64,000 nucleotides of DNA, taken from contig MPUH01000039.1 in the NCBI GenBank assembly GCA_001970955.1, forward strand, positions 79,463-143,462. Reading direction: 5' to 3'. Below, in pieces: positions 10,251 to 20,759 of the stretch. A model generated the notes under the pieces. It did not search any database. It was not told the origin of the DNA and worked only from the letters and a program-made list of their open reading frames with translations. This DNA is from Stentor coeruleus (taxonomy: Eukaryota; Ciliophora; Heterotrichea; Heterotrichida; Stentoridae). The translations under genes and the position numbers were made by a program. Position 1 is the stretch's first letter; every line of letters starts with the position of its first letter.

Positions 10251-11567
10251 CTAACTATTATATCTATTCTGAGTCTTAATAACCCAAACATGATCCATGC
10301 AACTAACATCAGGTGAGCTATAATGTTCATAATACAAGTGAGTATTATTATAAACAATAAGCCTTCCATATCCATAATCATTACTCCAAAACTGTGCCCA
10401 GTCTTGTGGTGTAGGACTAGTAGGATCATTATGTCCCTCATAATTCCCAGCATTACCATTAGTAATATAAATAGGAGCTTTAGGGCCAATATGAATATTA
10501 GGTCCATCGTATTCGCTTGGTACAGTTAAATTCTTATAAATCGCCGCTTCTCTTTCATAGTTATGCACATGAGCTTGGAAATAAAGATCTACTCCATTTT
10601 TATAAAAAACATCATCTAAGTTCTTTTGGAGCATTACAGCATCAGGTCCACAATCTCCATTGCTTTGTAATAATGGTAATTCCCAATTAACAGAGCAGTA
10701 TAAAGGATGATGGCTTAAAACTATAAGCCAAGGTCTAAGTTCTCTATTATTATTAGCTTTATTCAAATCATCTAAAAGCCAGTTCATTTGAGTAATTGCC
10801 GTAACATTAGAATCATCAAAATATACCTCAGTATTCATCATGATAAAATGTGCAGGACCCATATCAAATGAATAAAAATAACTGGTCCCATTATTCGCTT
10901 CATTCAAAGGCATATTAAATCTAGTCTTATAATGAGTGAAATTTTTATGTCCTTCATGGTTTCCAGGTAGGGTCATATAAGCAAAACTCGTAGCAATAGG
11001 TTCTATAATATTAAGCCATCTATCCCCAACACGGCCATTTTCATTATGAAGATCATAAGCAAAGTCCCCGACATGTAAAATCCCATCAAAATCTCTGATT
11101 TTGCTTTCCTGCGATAACAAATGTTTTGTATAAACTCCATTATGCCCTGTTCCCCAATCACCTATAATAATCATTTCAACTTCTTTAGTATTAAAAGGTG
11201 CTGAATAGTCAGGAGTTCTTCCGCTGAACACATAAATATCGCTCCAAAATAATCCATCACCTACTGAGTACTCATAATAACAATTTTCATTAAGTCCTGT
11301 AATGACTCCTGTATGGATATATTGTATTCGGGTTATTGTTTGACCTTCATTAAATGATATTGATGAACCCTGAATATTTGTCCATTCTGTAGGGTTTGCA
11401 ATGCTATTACAGAGAATTGGACGGTATGAAATCACTGATGACACTGGCAAATATGTCACCCACATGGCTCGCATTTCACCTTCATTTTCGGTCCATGATA
11501 AGTGAATTTGCTCAGGATAAAGATATCCTGCATATACAGTTGACGCTATGAGAAATACGCAGAGCAT
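10251..11567 (-). CDS. Purple acid phosphatase (metallophosphoesterase), secreted
   Basis: 438 residues, close to plant-type PAPs. A signal peptide (MLCVFLIASTVYAG) is followed by an N-terminal beta domain (LSWTENEGEMRAMWVTY) and the metallophosphatase core. The metal ligands are all in place: IGDWG (Asp137), GDFAYD (Asp168, Tyr171), PGNHE (Asn203), LSHHP near 287 and AHVHNYER near 336. The Tyr ligand gives the Fe(III) charge-transfer colour of the family. It should remove phosphate from organic esters at acid pH, in lysosomes, food vacuoles or outside the cell. It is convergent with the ML gene. The start is the Met of the signal peptide; TAG stop. Confidence 0.93.
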   Translation of the reverse strand: MLCVFLIASTVYAGYLYPEQIHLSWTENEGEMRAMWVTYLPVSSVISYRPILCNSIANPTEWTNIQGSSISFNEGQTITRIQYIHTGVITGLNENCYYEYSVGDGLFWSDIYVFSGRTPDYSAPFNTKEVEMIIIGDWGTGHNGVYTKHLLSQESKIRDFDGILHVGDFAYDLHNENGRVGDRWLNIIEPIATSFAYMTLPGNHEGHKNFTHYKTRFNMPLNEANNGTSYFYSFDMGPAHFIMMNTEVYFDDSNVTAITQMNWLLDDLNKANNNRELRPWLIVLSHHPLYCSVNWELPLLQSNGDCGPDAVMLQKNLDDVFYKNGVDLYFQAHVHNYEREAAIYKNLTVPSEYDGPNIHIGPKAPIYITNGNAGNYEGHNDPTSPTPQDWAQFWSNDYGYGRLIVYNNTHLYYEHYSSPDVSCMDHVWVIKTQNRYNS

Positions 11568-11656
11568 TTTATTCTTAATATTCGGTCAAAATTTACTCCC
11601 CATTAAAATTATTTCAACATATTTAATCAAATAATTAAACTTCATCCAGCTACCTA

Positions 11657-12916
11657 TCAGCATTTAAACTTGGCCGAAAGATTAACAGCACTAAAAAGAG
11701 ACAAAAATTCTCTAAGATTGAGAAAACTATCTCTATCTTCATCATATTTCTCAAACAGTTCCTCAATCGATTCTTGAGTCAAAACTTCCTCAAGGCCAGC
11801 TTTTAATTCTCTTAAATCAACCATCCTGTCTTTATTTGTATCAAACCTATCAAAAATTTCTGTCAAAACTTTCCTATCAATTTTCTCAGCCCGCTTATTA
11901 ATTACAGTAAAATTCTTAAGAACAAGTCCAGGGTATTCAAAATTAAGCCCTTGTTGTTTAATAAAACTATATCTTTTTAAACATAAACTTGGGTTTTCTT
12001 GATATTTTCTTCTGAAAATCATAAAATCTTTTAAAGTTAATTCAACTTTAAGCTTGAAATGATACTGGGCATAAAAAGCTGTGGCAATTTTTTGGAATTT
12101 CGCGTATTTAATCATAGTATCGTAAAGGTTACTGGCTGTTGATTTCTGAAATCTATTACAACTTTCAGTGAAAATGTCGAGGTAATCTTTTTTTGTAGGT
12201 TCAGAAATGTAAATTGTTGGTAGATTACCTTGGGTTGAAATAGTGCGTTTATGTCTTACTGTTCTTGTTATACTATTTCTTTGGCTTACAAATCTTATTG
12301 GTTTGATTTTTGAATCTTTAGGGGATTTTGATCCTTTGAATAACTTGAAAAGGACTTGGTTACTTCTAACCCATTTTATTAATCTGCTTAGGATTTACTC
12401 TGTACTTATTATTTGACCGTCAAAATTACTATCAGCATTTTTGAATACTTCTGCTAGATAATTTTCATCAATGGTATTGAAATATTTAATATTACCAGTA
12501 GCGATTTTTATTCCTTTTAAAAAACACTTACACATAATCCTCATTTCATCTTTACTTAATTTATTCGAGTGGTCAAAATCATACACCAGCATTGCAAGCT
12601 CGACTTTTTCTTCAATATCAGTCATTGAATAAGTTATAATAACAGCAAGTAATTCAAGGAAACTTATTGTCTTACTCTGTGGATTCGAAAAGAATTTAAA
12701 CACTAAATCCTGATATAGTTCAATTTGTGAATGCCTTAATATCTTCCCAAGCTCAATCATAGTCAGGTTGATTTGAGGTGAAAAATGCGTATCGTAAGTG
12801 TTGAAAAAACTTTTTACAGCGATTTTTTTCCATTTTGTCAAAAAAGATAAAGACTCTTGGATAGGTGTGAGGAGTGATGATTGCTGTGATGAGTAAGGGT
12901 TGATTAAATTTCCCAT
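11657..12916 (-). CDS. Four-EF-hand Ca2+-binding protein, one 15-nt intron
   Basis: Two frames (12395-12916 and 11657-12115) join into one 414-residue protein through the intron GTAAATCCTAAGCAG at 12384-12398; the ~90 codons between the two frames are then open. The protein starts MGNLINPYSSQ, so Gly2 could be myristoylated. EF-hand loops: DFDHSNKLSKDE, DSNFDGQIISTE (intron right after it), DTNKDRMVDLRE and DEDRDSFLNLRE. The first loop pair and the last pair are split by a ~150-residue basic, Ser/Arg-rich linker. The N-terminal half is calcineurin-B/recoverin-like in spacing. A membrane-linked Ca2+ sensor is a fair inference. It ends in TGA, one of only two genes here that do. Confidence 0.82.
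12384..12398 (-). other. 15-nt spliceosomal intron
   Basis: Sense sequence GTAAATCCTAAGCAG with A at position 10. Removing it replaces an in-frame TAA and joins two coding frames of the EF-hand gene. Confidence 0.88.
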
Positions 12917-13188
12917 TATTATTATGATAATAATGGGTATTATTATGTTTTAATAGAATGTGGATTTTTAATAATAGACTTTATATGTATTTTTATAAGG
13001 TGCTAATTTTAAAAAAAAATTATAAAAATAAACAACTTTGAACTAGAATAAAAAGTATTGTGAATTAGAAGAAATTTACTATAATGAATAGAGAATATTA
13101 ATTGAAAATATGGAAAATATGTTTTGATTAGTGAAAAAGTGTTTTGACTATAGAATAAATTTTTTTATTATGTAAAAAAATTGTCGTT

Positions 13189-14754
13189 TTAGTTGTTGAT
13201 TTTGAACATTTTAAGCGAGTTTTTGCAGTTTGGGCAGTTTTTTTCGGGGTTGTTGGAGTTGTTTAGCCATTGGTCTAAACATTGGGGGTGGTATATATGC
13301 TTGCAGGGTGTTACAACTATTAAATCTCCTTCGTTTATAGCAACTAAGTCTATAACGCAAATTAGTTCTCCGAGGGTTTTGATGGATTTTTCGTAGTTTT
13401 GTGGCTTTATAGATATAAATGCTTCTAATTCATAGTTCTCCCTTCTCAGCCTCTTGCATTTTCTAATTTTCACAATTATTATGCTATGTATAATTTACCA
13501 TACTATCAACAAAGTAATAGGGAAAAGTATCGCCACCAAAATAATATAAACATAAACGAAACTACCTCCTGTCTGATCTTCACAATCAGATTCTTTCAAA
13601 CATTTCGCATTACAATTACCATCTGATATCATAAAATAATAACAATCCTCAACAATCTCAAGACATGCTAATTGTGAATATCCACATGAAGAACTATTAC
13701 ATCCATTATAACATATTCCTGAATTAATTTCTTTATATTCACATTTTGAATCACATTTATTAATACATCCATTATTAGGGTTTTCTGAACTTAAACAATA
13801 TATTTCATTTAGCCATAAATCTGACCAATAATATTCAATATTATTTATTATATAAAAACCTGTGTTTATATTTTTCATAACTTGAGTTTCTAAAAGGTCG
13901 TAATTAAGCCCACTTGTGTATCCAAAATCTTCAGCTATTTTTTGAGAACATGATAAAGTATAGTTGTTTGAACAGTAGGCTATAAGTTTGATTAGGTATT
14001 CTAGGAATAGGATTAAGGGAGTATCAGATGACGAAATACTGTTGTAGAAACTTAGAGATAAAATGCTATTATTTATGATTGTAGATCCATTTGATTGTTC
14101 AGTTCCATATGAGCAATAATAATTAGAATTGTGAGTAATACAGTCTTGTGATATACTCATGTTTTCAGAATAGTTTAGATAAAGGATAGAAAATTCGAAG
14201 TTTGACCATGAAATATTAAAAATATCATATAAGTATTTTATGCCTTGTATATAATTCTCATCAATTTCATAATAGCCAGATATTACTAATTGAACTTGAG
14301 GGACTTTAGTTTGAATGATGTCATAAGTATAAGATGCTAAAATACTATCAAAAAAAGCGAAATATGAAGTATAAATATAACGCGGAATCATCAAAGTAAC
14401 AATATTATAGTTATTTGGCTCAGAATAGTTTTTAGGTATCATCACATAATCAACTGTATCATTTAAAGACACAAGTATTATAAGTTTTGCCCCTGAAATA
14501 TAAAACTCATAAGCTAGTTCAGAGTAATAACAATTAGGGTAATTTAAAACTAATGGGAAAATATTTTCTGAGTACCTTTTGGTAGGCTTACAATTATTTA
14601 GCCTAACCTCAGTAATTTTGCCATAAATTGAATACAAACCTGGACTTCCAAAAGCTGCAAGACCTATATCAAAATGCAATAATGATAAGCTATCTGGACT
14701 ATGTATCTTGAAAATACTATTTACCCCTAAGAAAACATATAAAATAAATAACAT
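13189..14754 (-). CDS. Transmembrane RING ubiquitin ligase with luminal PA and LNR-like Cys region, one intron
   Basis: Joining 13495-14754 to 13189-13473 through the 15-nt intron at 13484-13498 gives 516 residues. Order: signal peptide (MLFILYVFLGVNSIF), a luminal part with a PA-like stretch (YSELAYEFYISGAKLIILVS), a Cys-rich zone of two LNR/Notch-like units (DGNCNAKCLKESDC is the clearest), a membrane span (VYVYIILVAILFPITLLIV), a basic stop-transfer (KIRKCKRLRR) and a C-terminal RING at ~460-506. This is the PA-TM-RING plan of RNF13/RNF128/VSR-type endosomal ligases. The second RING ligand is Asp instead of Cys (CVIDLV where CxxC is expected, codon GAC); PCKHIYHPQC and CPNC are intact. It probably ubiquitinates membrane cargo in the endolysosomal system. 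Confidence 0.8.
13484..13498 (-). other. 15-nt spliceosomal intron
   Basis: Sense sequence GTAAATTATACATAG. It lies right after the membrane-span codons and joins the luminal/TM frame to the RING frame. Confidence 0.9.
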
Positions 14755-15352
14755 TTATTAATCATAAATAAACATCTTGTCAAATTATGTCAAAATACTT
14801 GCAAAGAACATAGTCATCCTAACACTTTCATCAGGCTTAATAATACTAAAAATACTTTGAATAGAACTTCCACTATTTTTCATGCTCCCCAAGATGAATT
14901 CATTTACAGTCTCTTCAACCCTATACTACCAAACTAGAGTTAAGGAGTTTGGTTTGAATTTTTCCTTGACCTCCAACTTCCTCCTCTTAATCCTAATAAT
15001 TTTCTTCATATTTTACTGTTTATCAAAATCTTCATTTTTACTATCAAATCTTAGTTGAGGGTTCCTAAAAAACATATATTGAATTCCATTTTTGTAAAGC
15101 TTTAATAATCAAAAATCCTCATCACCTTCAATTTTACCCTAAACATCATATTTCTAAAAAATAATATCAAAAATATCTTATAATCTCAACCTTAAACCAT
15201 AAAAGTATCCTTTATCTACACACTAAAAACCCATCTTATAATCTCAACCTTAAACCATAAAAGTATCCTTTATCTACACACTAAAAACCACAATTCATTT
15301 ATATAAATCAACTATTTCCTAATATTCACCACATCATAAAAATTATAATAAA
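14755..15352. other. Intergenic region, possible gene relic and tandem repeat
   Basis: The minus strand from 15138 to 14785 has a 118-codon frame with only three internal stops; its last 43 codons are open and of protein-like composition. It may be a decayed gene but gives no recognisable domain. A 57-bp direct repeat follows at 15175-15289. The plus strand is C-rich and G-poor throughout. Confidence 0.35.
15175..15289. repeat. 57-bp direct repeat, one-base spacer
   Basis: 15175-15231 is repeated exactly at 15233-15289 with a single C between. Non-coding. Same size and shape as the duplications that break two genes, so probably an assembly join. Confidence 0.88.
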
Positions 15353-16453
15353 TTACTGCTTGCAAAATCCAAAAAGTGTTGTCTGTTTCACTTGTTTTTT
15401 CACCAAAGGTATCGGCATAGGGTTAATAACTAATTCTTCTTCACTAGTATAATCTTCAGTAATAAGCCTTCCCCTATCATCCAAATACTCCCTAGTCTTA
15501 GTAATCTTTTTTTTTGTCACAATAGGCATTCTTGGTTCAAAAACCATACAACTACTCAAAACCTTACTTTTTTTACAAGGTCGCACCTTCAAACTTTTTT
15601 CTTTTAATTCTTGACATTCATCTTTAATCTCTACAAAATCTAATTTTTTTCTATCATCATCATCACTATCTTCCTCTACAGCATAAACATTCTTATTAGC
15701 CAAAATATCATTAAAATCCTCATTTTTAACTTTATGTGGATAAGGTGTATCATTTCTCATAGCTTTTTTTTCTTTAAAACTCATAACTGGAGTTGAAATT
15801 TTTGTATCTATTTCCTTCTTATCAATTTCCATATATTCTTTATTTTCATAAGAGTTATCTTCTGTTTTCATCTCAATATCAAGATTCTCATTTTTAAGTG
15901 TGGGATTTGGGTTTTTTTCAATTATGCTTGCAAAAGATATGGTTTTTTGTTGGGTTTTTTTATTTCCTTGAGTGAGTATTGTACTTTTAATAGGAGCTGG
16001 TGGGATGATTGTTGAAATAATTGATGCATTTGATGTAACTGGGGGTTTATTTGAAGTTTTTATAGGAGCTTTAACTGTTGAACTTTGTTGATATGGACTT
16101 GGGACTATAAATTTACGTTCAGGTTGAATGTATATGCCAATATTAGAAGGAGGATAGACAATAGTTTCATTATAAAAACTATCTCTGTTTAAGAATTCTA
16201 TTTCAAAAGCATTGATTATATAATCTTCTAAGAATAAAGCATAGAGGTTGGATTTAGGAGATTTCTCACTTGTAAAGACCACTTCGGATCCTGTGAAAAT
16301 TGAATAGATTTTTTTTACTCCTTGTGTCTGGGCTAGGCTTTCTAGTACTTTTTGCGATTCTTTCATGCTTGTGTTTAATTGTCTTGCGAGAATATTTTTT
16401 GATAAATAGCCTATATCTTGGAGGATTGTTTGAGCTTTTTCCCGCTCTGACAT
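15353..16453 (-). CDS. DNA polymerase delta subunit 3 (POLD3/Cdc27)-like protein with C-terminal PIP box
   Basis: 366 residues. The N-terminal ~100 residues resemble the winged-helix domain of POLD3/p66: a helix AQTILQDIGYLSKNILARQL, then a second helix and VKKIYSIFTGS. The middle (120-330) is disordered, with Lys, Glu, Ser and Pro, as in POLD3. The last residues, KQTTLFGFCKQ, fit a PCNA-interacting PIP box (QxxLxxF plus Cys in place of the last aromatic), exactly where POLD3 carries its own. POLD3 links Pol delta to PCNA and is needed for processive lagging-strand synthesis. The middle conserves little, so the call rests on the two ends and on size. Confidence 0.6.
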   Translation of the reverse strand: MSEREKAQTILQDIGYLSKNILARQLNTSMKESQKVLESLAQTQGVKKIYSIFTGSEVVFTSEKSPKSNLYALFLEDYIINAFEIEFLNRDSFYNETIVYPPSNIGIYIQPERKFIVPSPYQQSSTVKAPIKTSNKPPVTSNASIISTIIPPAPIKSTILTQGNKKTQQKTISFASIIEKNPNPTLKNENLDIEMKTEDNSYENKEYMEIDKKEIDTKISTPVMSFKEKKAMRNDTPYPHKVKNEDFNDILANKNVYAVEEDSDDDDRKKLDFVEIKDECQELKEKSLKVRPCKKSKVLSSCMVFEPRMPIVTKKKITKTREYLDDRGRLITEDYTSEEELVINPMPIPLVKKQVKQTTLFGFCKQ

Positions 16454-17112
16454 TTATACAAGGATTTATTTGTGAATGGACTGATGATATTTTGAGTATT
16501 TTTTATTTAGAGGATTAAAGTGAGTTTATGATTTTAAGTTTCAAGAATTAAAGGTGAAGTTATTAGATTATGTCTACTTATTGTATAAACATATGGGAAA
16601 ATATGCATTATTTTGAGTAATATAAATAATAAGGTAAGATTAAGGTGCTTTTTTGTATCATATTTTGTTTTATTATGAGAAATTGATAGACATAATGATG
16701 TGATTCAATTAAGATATAAAAACTATTTGAATCAAGCCTTGATATGATTATAAAACTTACTCTTTATATAAAATCCTAAAATAAACTAAATATTGGCTAT
16801 ATTTTTTATATAAAACTCTATTCTTATTGCTTTTAACTATTTCCGACATCATTTCTTAATTTTTAATGCATTTCTAAACTTATACAGCATCTTTCTATAT
16901 TAAGTTTCTTAGAATTAGGATTTAAATTTTTCAGATTTAACAGCAACTTATTGTTATATTTCATCCTTTACTCATTCCTAAGCATATCTCCATGAAAAAA
17001 AAAATAATCAGAAGATATCAATTCCAATCACAAGCAATCCAGTTCTTAATAAACCCAGAATTCTTCATCCCTTCACCAAAAAAAAAAATTTTTTAAAACT
17101 AATTTTCATTAT
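16454..17112. other. Intergenic, no gene seen
   Basis: Upstream of the POLD3-like gene and downstream of the RBR gene, both minus-strand. The plus strand is G-rich at 16490-16600 and C-rich at 16800-17090. No feature recognised. Confidence 0.55.
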
Positions 17113-18198
17113 TTACTCATAGCCTTCTTCTTCAATAATCCTTTCAAATTCCTCTTTTGAAATTCTCACAATAAAAGGCTTGTTAATTTCTTCATCATTC
17201 AAATCTTTTAACGAATACCCACAGTTTTTTAATGTTAGAAACTGCTTAGAAGCTTCTTCATATTTTTCAATTCCAATTTCGTCTATTGCATTTTTTAAAG
17301 AAATTTTTGTTAATAAATCATGAAATTTTTCTAAACATTGTTCTTCATCTTCAGGCCATCTATCATCAAATTCATAAATTTCAGTGAAGTACATTGGACA
17401 TCTTTTATCGTTGTATTGCCAGCCGATGTTATGATCATAAATAGATACACCATCATCATCTTTATCACAATCATTTTCAGAAAGTCCGCAAAGGTAACAC
17501 CATTTTGTTTGGCATTTTGAACAAGTCATATGAGTGCATTGCTCATCTTTTCTTCCAGATAAGTTGCATTGTGGGCAGTCTCTTTTCTGACCTTTTTCAA
17601 TAGCTTTTTCCAAAACAACTTTAATCTGGTTTAAATCCGCACATACAAAATGATGATAAATTCCATTTGATGCTTTCAAAGACTCTTCATACTGCTCTTC
17701 ATCATCATCTTCATCTAAATTTAACTGTTTAATCATAAGATCTTCCAATTCATTATAATCTTGATGATGCTCAGACTTAGGCATTATCACAGATTTATGA
17801 CAATAAATGCATGATATTTTTCTACAGGCTCCGCTTTTGCAATAGAAAAAATTCGCAGAAGAGCTTTTGAGCCAAATTTCGAAATATTGACAAAAAGGGC
17901 ATCTCCTAGTTTCCTCATCTTTAGTTAGCTTAGAATTTATCATATAAAGCTGATAAGTTTCAATTTGATTTCTGTTTAGTTGCCGCTCAAATATTAATGA
18001 AGGTATTTCTTGTGAGCAAGTTGGGCATTTCGCTGGTAAATTTTGCAAAGGATCTTGAAAAGTATAAGATACAAAATTTATAGTGCATTCAGGACAAATG
18101 CTATGATTCTGTATACAAATTATGCCAATATGATCTTTTTCAAGTGTTGTATTACATGATATACAGTAATCTTTTACTTTTTCTTTAAGACTAGACAT
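17113..18198 (-). CDS. RBR (RING-IBR-RING)-type E3 ubiquitin ligase
   Basis: 361 residues with three Cys/His clusters in RBR order. RING1-like, residues ~12-65: YCISCNTTL, ICIQNHSICPEC, CPTCSQEI. Middle IBR-like, ~95-135: RRCPFCQYFEIW, YCKSGACRKISCIYC. C-terminal Rcat-like, ~207-245: DCPQCNLSGRKDEQCTHMTC then CSKCQTKWCYLC. In RBR ligases the Cys before xHMTC (here QCTHMTC) takes ubiquitin as a thioester, and it is present, so the enzyme should work by the RING/HECT hybrid route. An acidic linker (LDEDDDEEQYEE) lies between IBR and Rcat. The last 100 residues are acidic and unrecognised. The substrate is unknown. Confidence 0.82.
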   Translation of the reverse strand: MSSLKEKVKDYCISCNTTLEKDHIGIICIQNHSICPECTINFVSYTFQDPLQNLPAKCPTCSQEIPSLIFERQLNRNQIETYQLYMINSKLTKDEETRRCPFCQYFEIWLKSSSANFFYCKSGACRKISCIYCHKSVIMPKSEHHQDYNELEDLMIKQLNLDEDDDEEQYEESLKASNGIYHHFVCADLNQIKVVLEKAIEKGQKRDCPQCNLSGRKDEQCTHMTCSKCQTKWCYLCGLSENDCDKDDDGVSIYDHNIGWQYNDKRCPMYFTEIYEFDDRWPEDEEQCLEKFHDLLTKISLKNAIDEIGIEKYEEASKQFLTLKNCGYSLKDLNDEEINKPFIVRISKEEFERIIEEEGYE

Positions 18199-19976
18199 TT
18201 ATAAGTATATATAATTTGAAAATATGTAGAACTTATTCATTATGGGGGACTGTACTTTTTTTACAAAAGCAATTTATCTTAACAAAGTACTAAGACAGTA
18301 TATAATAAANTTTTTTTACAAAAGCAATTTATCTTAACAAAGTACTAAGACAGTATATAATAAATATTCGTGTAATTTTCATTAGTTTGTGTATAAACTT
18401 AAGGATTTAATTTAAAAAACATATTGAATCGAGAATATAATCTCTAGTATTTTTCAAACATTTAGGTCAAACTTGTATATTATAATGTAATATATATTTT
18501 ATGATTGACATATCATAATATATCTAAGAATAAAATGCTAATCTTTACTATATACATTAAAATAACATATGAGGTTTAGTATGAAAATCAATATCGACAA
18601 ACAATTTTTAAATTTTTCAGTATTAAAAACCTCACACATCTAGTTAAATTGTATCTAAAAATAAAACTCTACAACAATTTCAAACTCCATACAAATTATA
18701 ATGAAAACTGCTTAAAACATACAATCAAATTACATTTTTTAGTTTGCCAAATATACACATAATCATATTTTTTCAAATAACTTCTAAGAATTACTATAAA
18801 AATATTTTTTACCTTATAAATAAATCTCATTATAAGTATTATATTTAAAAACCAAAATTTATATCTTTATCAAATAAAATCTTAGCTATCAGTCCTGATA
18901 CATTTTTATTATAAGGAGATATTTATTCATTTTCACTAATCATAATAAAGTAATAATCTTATCTAAAAAATATTTTTAAAATGCTTATATAAGTTAAGAT
19001 TATATAATTAGACTATAATGTTCAAGGTTGTTTAATAAAAAAGTTGTATCACAGTAATTTAAAACTTTTTTCGAAATTTTGTATAAACATTACTCAAGAA
19101 AACAAATTTATACTTTGTATAAAGATATTTAATGCAGATATAATAATTTCGTGTTTTTTTTTGAATTGTGTCAGAAGATCTTAAAGATACGGAGGATCAT
19201 GAAGAATAAATTCAGGTTACGAATAAATTTTCTATCATATTCCAATACTCAAATCAACAAAAGATTTATTGTTGAAAATGCCTTATAAAGGTATAATTAA
19301 GATTTCTTTGAGATAAAACTATCTAGTGATTTTATTATTCCTTTTAGAATTTTTATACATAAGTTGTTGTTGAATAAGTCTGCTTCAATGGGTTCGCTAA
19401 AACTTATATTCATAAAAAGGATATAAATCATTCCTAATTATATATAAGCAATTTCCACACTACGCATTTTCCCTTATATAATCTTTTAGCATACCCTTCT
19501 TCAATTTTCCAAGCAAAGTATTCCCAATCCCGAAACTCCACTCTTAATCATCATAACCTCCATATGTATAACATCCTCAAGTTGTAACCAAAGCATCACA
19601 TAAACATTCTTCCCATATCCAATTAATCCCATCAGCCTCAATCCTAAATCATCCCTAATCTCTTCTTTTTCCTCTGTTTTTTTTTCCATGACCAATTATA
19701 GACTTGAATCATTATCTAGCCGAAACTCTCTCATCCTAAACAATTTCTCAAGCCTAAAAAACCTTTTAAAATCAACATTTCCAGCATACAAAGACTACTT
19801 TTTTTCTTATCCAATCTTTAATAATCATACATTCTCTTTTACTATTTTTATCTCTCCTTTAAATTCACCTTTTAGTTTTTTCCCTTAAAAATCACTTATC
19901 TCAAGCCCGCAAAATGATTAATTTGAAATTGTATTATCTAATTTAACCTTATGTCAAGTATACACATCTAAAAATA
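18199..19976. other. Long intergenic region with one assembly join
   Basis: 1.8 kb between divergent genes. It holds the N at 18310 with its 54-bp flanking duplication. The minus strand near 19500-19890 has a G-rich, C-poor stretch with a 64-codon open frame that I do not accept. No RNA gene found. Confidence 0.5.
18256..18364. repeat. 54-bp duplication across an N (scaffold join)
   Basis: 18256-18309 is repeated at 18311-18364 with N at 18310. Identical ends on both sides of a single N are what is left when overlapping contigs are scaffolded without merging. Confidence 0.9.
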
Positions 19977-20759
19977 ATGGCTATTATATTATTAATGGAC
20001 CAACAAAGAAAAATCTCTTTAGACGAAACTGAGCCAGGGATATGCTACCTGGGTTGTTTTAATGATCATAATTTAAGAAAAGCAATATCAAAGCCTGAGT
20101 CTTTAAAAACAATTCGTGAAATATTAGCACTTTTTAGAACAAAGTCCAAAAAGCTCCTTAAAAAAGAATATGTTCGCACTCATATAATCAGACTGTTTAA
20201 AAAAGCAGTTCGAGAAGTCTTTTCATCAAAAAAGCTTTCTAAAAAAACTTTAAAACAATTTGAAAGCTTATCCCCAAGTCAAATTAAAGCTTATGAAAGG
20301 TTTACTACATTTATAAAAGATTATAAGGAAAACCTAGAAAATCTTGTTTCAACTGAAGCTGGGCCTATTACTGATGGTAAATCTAAACGTGTAACCTTAG
20401 TTAAAACCATTGCTAAAAGTTTTAATGACAATTTTATTAAAGAATATTTTTCCAAAAGTATAGTCAGAGATTCATTCTCTTATTTTATAGACTATATATT
20501 CGCTAAAGAAGATTCTTCTGAATTAGTGAATAGTCTTAAATATTTTTGCTGTTTTGAACTAGAACATGATGAAAAATGCACTTCAAAATGGCTTAGACTC
20601 AAGGAATTTTATCAAGTTATAATGATTGAAGAACTTAATATTGTTGATAATTTACACTCTTGTGATGGTTGCTACGAGAGTGATTTTCAATATACTTTTT
20701 TCGATTATAGTTATCATGATGAGAGGGTGATTGAAGACTTTGAAGATGTTTTGGACTAG
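19977..20759 (+). CDS. Unknown basic, helical protein
   Basis: 260 residues, or 254 if translation starts at the second Met (19995), which sits at the start of the charged part. Lys-rich helical stretches dominate residues 40-120 (TIREILALFRTKSKKLLKKE, VREVFSSKKLSKKTLKQFE), then a mixed region, and an acidic, aromatic C-terminus (FDYSYHDERVIEDFEDVLD). Several Cys occur near 190 and 230 but do not form a clear zinc site. No signal peptide or membrane span. I do not recognise it. It stands alone, with more than 1.5 kb of non-coding DNA on each side. Confidence 0.6.
   Translation: MAIILLMDQQRKISLDETEPGICYLGCFNDHNLRKAISKPESLKTIREILALFRTKSKKLLKKEYVRTHIIRLFKKAVREVFSSKKLSKKTLKQFESLSPSQIKAYERFTTFIKDYKENLENLVSTEAGPITDGKSKRVTLVKTIAKSFNDNFIKEYFSKSIVRDSFSYFIDYIFAKEDSSELVNSLKYFCCFELEHDEKCTSKWLRLKEFYQVIMIEELNIVDNLHSCDGCYESDFQYTFFDYSYHDERVIEDFEDVLD

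Noticed and set aside
10220-10507. 95-codon frame over the purple acid phosphatase end
   Set aside because: Out-of-frame shadow; Met/Ile/Leu-rich composition, and the phosphatase frame has the metal ligands.
19688-19888. 66-codon plus-strand frame
   Set aside because: Ser/Phe/Leu-rich chance frame in a C-rich leader region.
19501-19890. 64-codon minus-strand frame with further open stretches upstream
   Set aside because: Lies in a G-rich, C-poor strand as seen upstream of other genes, has several stops that no 15-nt intron removes, and shows no domain. A gene relic cannot be fully excluded.
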